Positions 61,976 to 64,000 of a DNA stretch of 64,000 bases are shown piece after piece. The stretch's first letter is position 1; each line of letters begins with the position of its first letter. Under the pieces are notes generated by a model. That model saw only the letters and a list, made by a program, of their open reading frames with translations. It was not told the DNA's origin and did not search any database. The stretch is from Paraspadella gotoi (Eukaryota; Chaetognatha), in NCBI GenBank assembly GCA_051294375.1, contig CM119270.1, positions 18,226,110 through 18,290,109 on the forward strand, written 5' to 3'. A program made the translations under genes and the position numbers.

Positions 61976-62065
61976 TGGGTGCCGATTATTTTGACGTTGC
62001 AGTCCTTCCTCTTTCATTTTCCTTTCATGCTTTGGCATTCCTTCGCCATAAACTCAGGAGTTCAG
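61976..62065 (+). CDS. Innexin, exon 3 (TM2)
   Basis: 30 codons after the acceptor TTCTTTTTTTACAG. The exon begins with WVPIILTLQ and continues through a hydrophobic span with FLFHFPFMLW, matching the family's conserved (YYQ)WVPF.L..QA..FY.P..LW at the start of TM2. It ends in INSGVQ, close to the family's SG motif after TM2. Phase 0 on the left joins exactly to exon 2. The donor is taken as CAG|GTTAAC (weak, but no in-frame alternative with GT lies before the stop at about 62089). This exon is short and easily missed; it is frameshifted in the noisy copy at 40778. Confidence 0.85.
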
Positions 62066-62107
62066 GTTAACGAGGGAATAAAGACTCGATAAGAAAAGAG
62101 AGAGAGA

Positions 62108-62335
62108 NNNNNNNNNNNNNNNNNNNNNNNNNNNNNNNNNNNNNNNNNNNNNNNNNNNNNNNNNNNNNNNNNNNNNNNNNNNNNNNNNNNNNNNNNNNNN
62201 NNNNNNNNNNNNNNNNNNNNNNNNNNNNNNNNNNNNNNNNNNNNNNNNNNNNNNNNNNNNNNNNNNNNNNNNNNNNNNNNNNNNNNNNNNNNNNNNNNNN
62301 NNNNNNNNNNNNNTCTCTCTCTAACTCTATCTCTT
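62108..62335. repeat. GA repeat, N gap, CT repeat in intron 3
   Basis: GAGAGA enters the gap (62108-62313) and CTCTCT leaves it. The noisy copy (40905-41130) shows a long GA run followed by a CT-rich tract, that is, an inverted simple-repeat pair. Confidence 0.8.
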
Positions 62336-62467
62336 AACAGAGTTATTTTTCAGTCATATTCAAAGGAACAACAATTATATCAACAGTTTTTCACATTTAT
62401 ATAAACAAAAATAGTAAAAATAACAAAGCTAACTGTAGTATTCAACAAAAAACAAAAAAAGCATCAG

Positions 62468-62607
62468 ATTAGAGACGTAAAATTGGTTACCAACATCGAC
62501 CTTCAGGTCAAATCGCTCATCAACGGTGCCAGACAAGTGGCCAAGTTTCACATCAAGAAACAATACAAAGATGCGCTGCTTCTTGAATTCTGCGAAGAGT
62601 TCGACAG
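62468..62607 (+). CDS. Innexin, exon 4 (cytoplasmic loop)
   Basis: About 46 codons plus 2 bases, ending at GACAG|GTGAAG (good donor, phase 2). The peptide is mixed and basic/amphipathic (NIDLQVKSLINGARQVAKF, then KKQYKDALLLEFCEEFD). This suits the cytoplasmic loop after TM2, where innexins show a conserved I/L..(I/L)V..A pattern. The left boundary is uncertain: CAG at 62465-62467 gives phase 0 but lacks a pyrimidine tract, and the frame stays open a further 60-70 bases upstream. An antisense frame is also open but matches no family. Confidence 0.65.
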
Positions 62608-62942
62608 GTGAAGACTGAAGACTGAAGATGACTGATGGAATTCGGTTGTAGTTAATATTCTTAAACATTGTTTTAATCAAGCTTAAAAAATATGTTTGGT
62701 GGGGCTGCGTTTCGGTATGATTGGTATCTCATTGTGGAGGTAAAACTGAGTCAACTTGTTAAACTCAGTACAGGGTCACGTGACAAGATTACTTGTTTTG
62801 ACATATTTTTTTATTTAAAATGTACAGTTTATAATTTTATTTTAGGAGTAAACTTTATTACGTACCTATAAGTGAATAATATTTTTAAATTTAAAATTTT
62901 TTTGTTTTTGTAAAATTTTAATGTTTATTTCTCTTTCACTAG

Positions 62943-63410
62943 CTCACATATTTCCAACGACACCACCCACTATTTTCTAAAAAACCACCTTCTTCCACCC
63001 CNNNNNNNNNNNNNNNNNNNNNNNNNNNNNNNNNNNNNNNNNNNNNNNNNNNNNNNNNNNNNNNNNNNNNNNNNNNNNNNNNNNNNNNNNNNNNNNNNNN
63101 NNNNNNNNNNNNNNNNNNNNNNNNNNNNNNNNNNNNNNNNNNNNNNNNNNNNNNNTGTTGTCAAAAGGCCAAGCAGTACATCTGCGTGGGTCGTCACTAT
63201 GGCAACTACCTCTACTTTCTCTTCCTCCTCATCAAAGCGTTGTACATCTTCAACCTGGTGGGTCAGCTCTACTGCCTCACCCTCTTCCTCGGGACGGACC
63301 ACGTGCTGCACGGGGTCAACGTCCTCTACGGCCTTATCTACGAAGAGACTTGGATCTCTTCCCTTCGGTTCCCCATCCAAACCATTTGCGAGTACTCCGC
63401 GCATCAGCAG
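62943..63410 (+). CDS. Innexin, exon 5 (loop end, TM3, start of second extracellular loop)
   Basis: Starts after TTTATTTCTCTTTCACTAG; 63002-63155 is N. From 63156 the frame is open for 85 codons. It reads CCQKAKQYICVGRHYGNYL, then a hydrophobic TM3 with IKALYIFNLVGQLYCLTLFLG. This matches the family's YGNYL....L.K.LY..N..GQL....FLG almost position by position. The second extracellular loop begins with VNVLYGL, W at ETW, and RFPIQTICEY, where the C is the first conserved loop-2 cysteine (family FPRVT.CD). It ends in phase 0 at CAG|GTACGG. The part inside N can be read, with errors, at 41832-41975 as proline/asparagine-rich. A later start at the CAGCAG before TGTTGT (41968-41974 in the noisy copy) is possible but has a poor acceptor. 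Confidence 0.85.
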
Positions 63411-64000
63411 GTACGGCTCGTTGGGGGGGGGCCGGTTCGGTGGGCGGGTTCGTGGATGTGTTTGTGGGCACCGGGCAGGCGCGTTGGACGGGTTCGTCGG
63501 TCTGTGGATGAAGCCTGTGGATAAAGGGGTAAAGGAGAATAGCGATAAAAGTGGGCGATACTTCGTCCATCAAGAGATTCAGTTGTTGTGATTGTTCGTT
63601 AATGTGGGTAAGTTAAGGTAAGTTAAGGTAAGGTGGAGCCTGGGACGATGAAAAGAGGGAAGTTGAAAGAAGCCAAAAGGAGGTCGCCGAAATAGACGAC
63701 GATGAAGACAACGACGACGACAACGATAACGATAACGACGACAATGATAAGGACAACAACGACGAAGACAACGACAACGATAACGACGACGACGACGATA
63801 ACGACGATTATGTCAACAACGACGATGATAACGACAACAACGACAACGAGGACGACGATAACGACGACGCCAACGACGACGACGACGTCAGTAATATCTC
63901 CGAAAGAGATGACCTCGTGGCGACAAAAGCAGCTCGAATCCTCAAGCGGACTCAGACTCCGACTCATCGATTTCCGATTTTCAATTTTCCACCTTTTTTT
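63411..64000 (+). other. Start of innexin intron 5; exon 6 onward lies outside the window
   Basis: After donor GTACGG the sequence becomes G-rich and then simple repeat. TM4, the second loop-2 cysteine and the C-terminal domain are not in the window. The short open frames at 63420-63590 are continuations past the donor and are not conserved in the duplicate. Confidence 0.6.
63695..63895. repeat. GACGAC/AACGAC/GATAAC triplet repeat
   Basis: About 200 bases of mixed (GAC)n and (AAC)n triplets with GATAACGAC variants. The valine-rich minus-strand frame through it is a translation of the repeat. Confidence 0.9.

Larger units (their letters stand above)
59257..63425 (+). repeat. Block C, cleaner copy with N gaps (exons 3-5)
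   Basis: Direct copy of 37776-42265. Innexin reading frames are intact here. Gaps at 59479-59783, 60341-60721, 62108-62313 and 63002-63155 lie on or next to microsatellites or low-complexity sequence, as expected for a short-read scaffold. Confidence 0.88.

Noticed and set aside
63158-63591. Other long frames over exon 5, including the minus-strand one at 62970-63404
   Set aside because: Shadows of the innexin reading frame. Only the frame in phase with 63156 gives the YGNYL and GQL signatures.

Overview
The window is eukaryotic, animal-type genomic DNA. It is extremely rich in microsatellites (CT/GA, GAC/GTC, AAAG, CTTTT), broken by runs of N, and contains one recognisable protein-coding gene. 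I found no operons, no RNA genes, no CRISPR array and no bacterial signals. The gene is a spliced innexin (gap-junction/hemichannel subunit) on the + strand, with long introns and canonical GT/AG splice sites. Innexins point to an invertebrate. The NNYCW-type first extracellular loop resembles lophotrochozoan innexins more than arthropod ones (inference; species not identified).

Innexin layout: exon 1 (start codon, N-terminus, TM1) at 22615-22767; exon 2 (first extracellular loop) at 32940-33158; exon 3 (TM2) at 61976-62065; exon 4 (cytoplasmic loop) at about 62468-62607; exon 5 (loop end, TM3, start of second extracellular loop) at about 62943-63410. The rest (TM4 and C-terminus) lies beyond 64000. 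A GC-rich, CpG-rich promoter-like region with CRE, YY1-like and X-box-like motifs lies about 2 kb upstream of exon 1.

The main structural feature is that the innexin locus is present more than once. Block A (about 20658-37775, +) is repeated inverted as A' (about 43765-59217, -). Block C (about 37776-42265, exons 3-5, noisy) is repeated directly as 59257-63425 (exons 3-5, clean). Part of A (about 35225-37440) is repeated directly at 42330-43760. A smaller fold-back (28912-30235 against 31270-32612) sits inside A. The copies differ by frequent single-base and homopolymer indels that frameshift the exons. The stretch 34675-59231 has no N at all, and 25-base N placeholders lie beside the odd junctions. 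The best reading is uncorrected long-read sequence, including fold-back reads, pasted into a short-read scaffold, not a true palindrome. The probable real locus is 20.6-37.8 kb joined to 59.26-64 kb, with the smaller fold-back removed.

Region 1-4200 holds three noisy overlapping copies of one G-rich minisatellite sequence. Region 4.2-20.6 kb has no supportable gene: it is a chain of microsatellites, polypyrimidine/polypurine tracts, a few minisatellites, telomere-like TTAGGG-variant patches and N gaps. Most open frames there are repeat translations. The last 0.6 kb is the intron after exon 5 with a GAC/AAC repeat.
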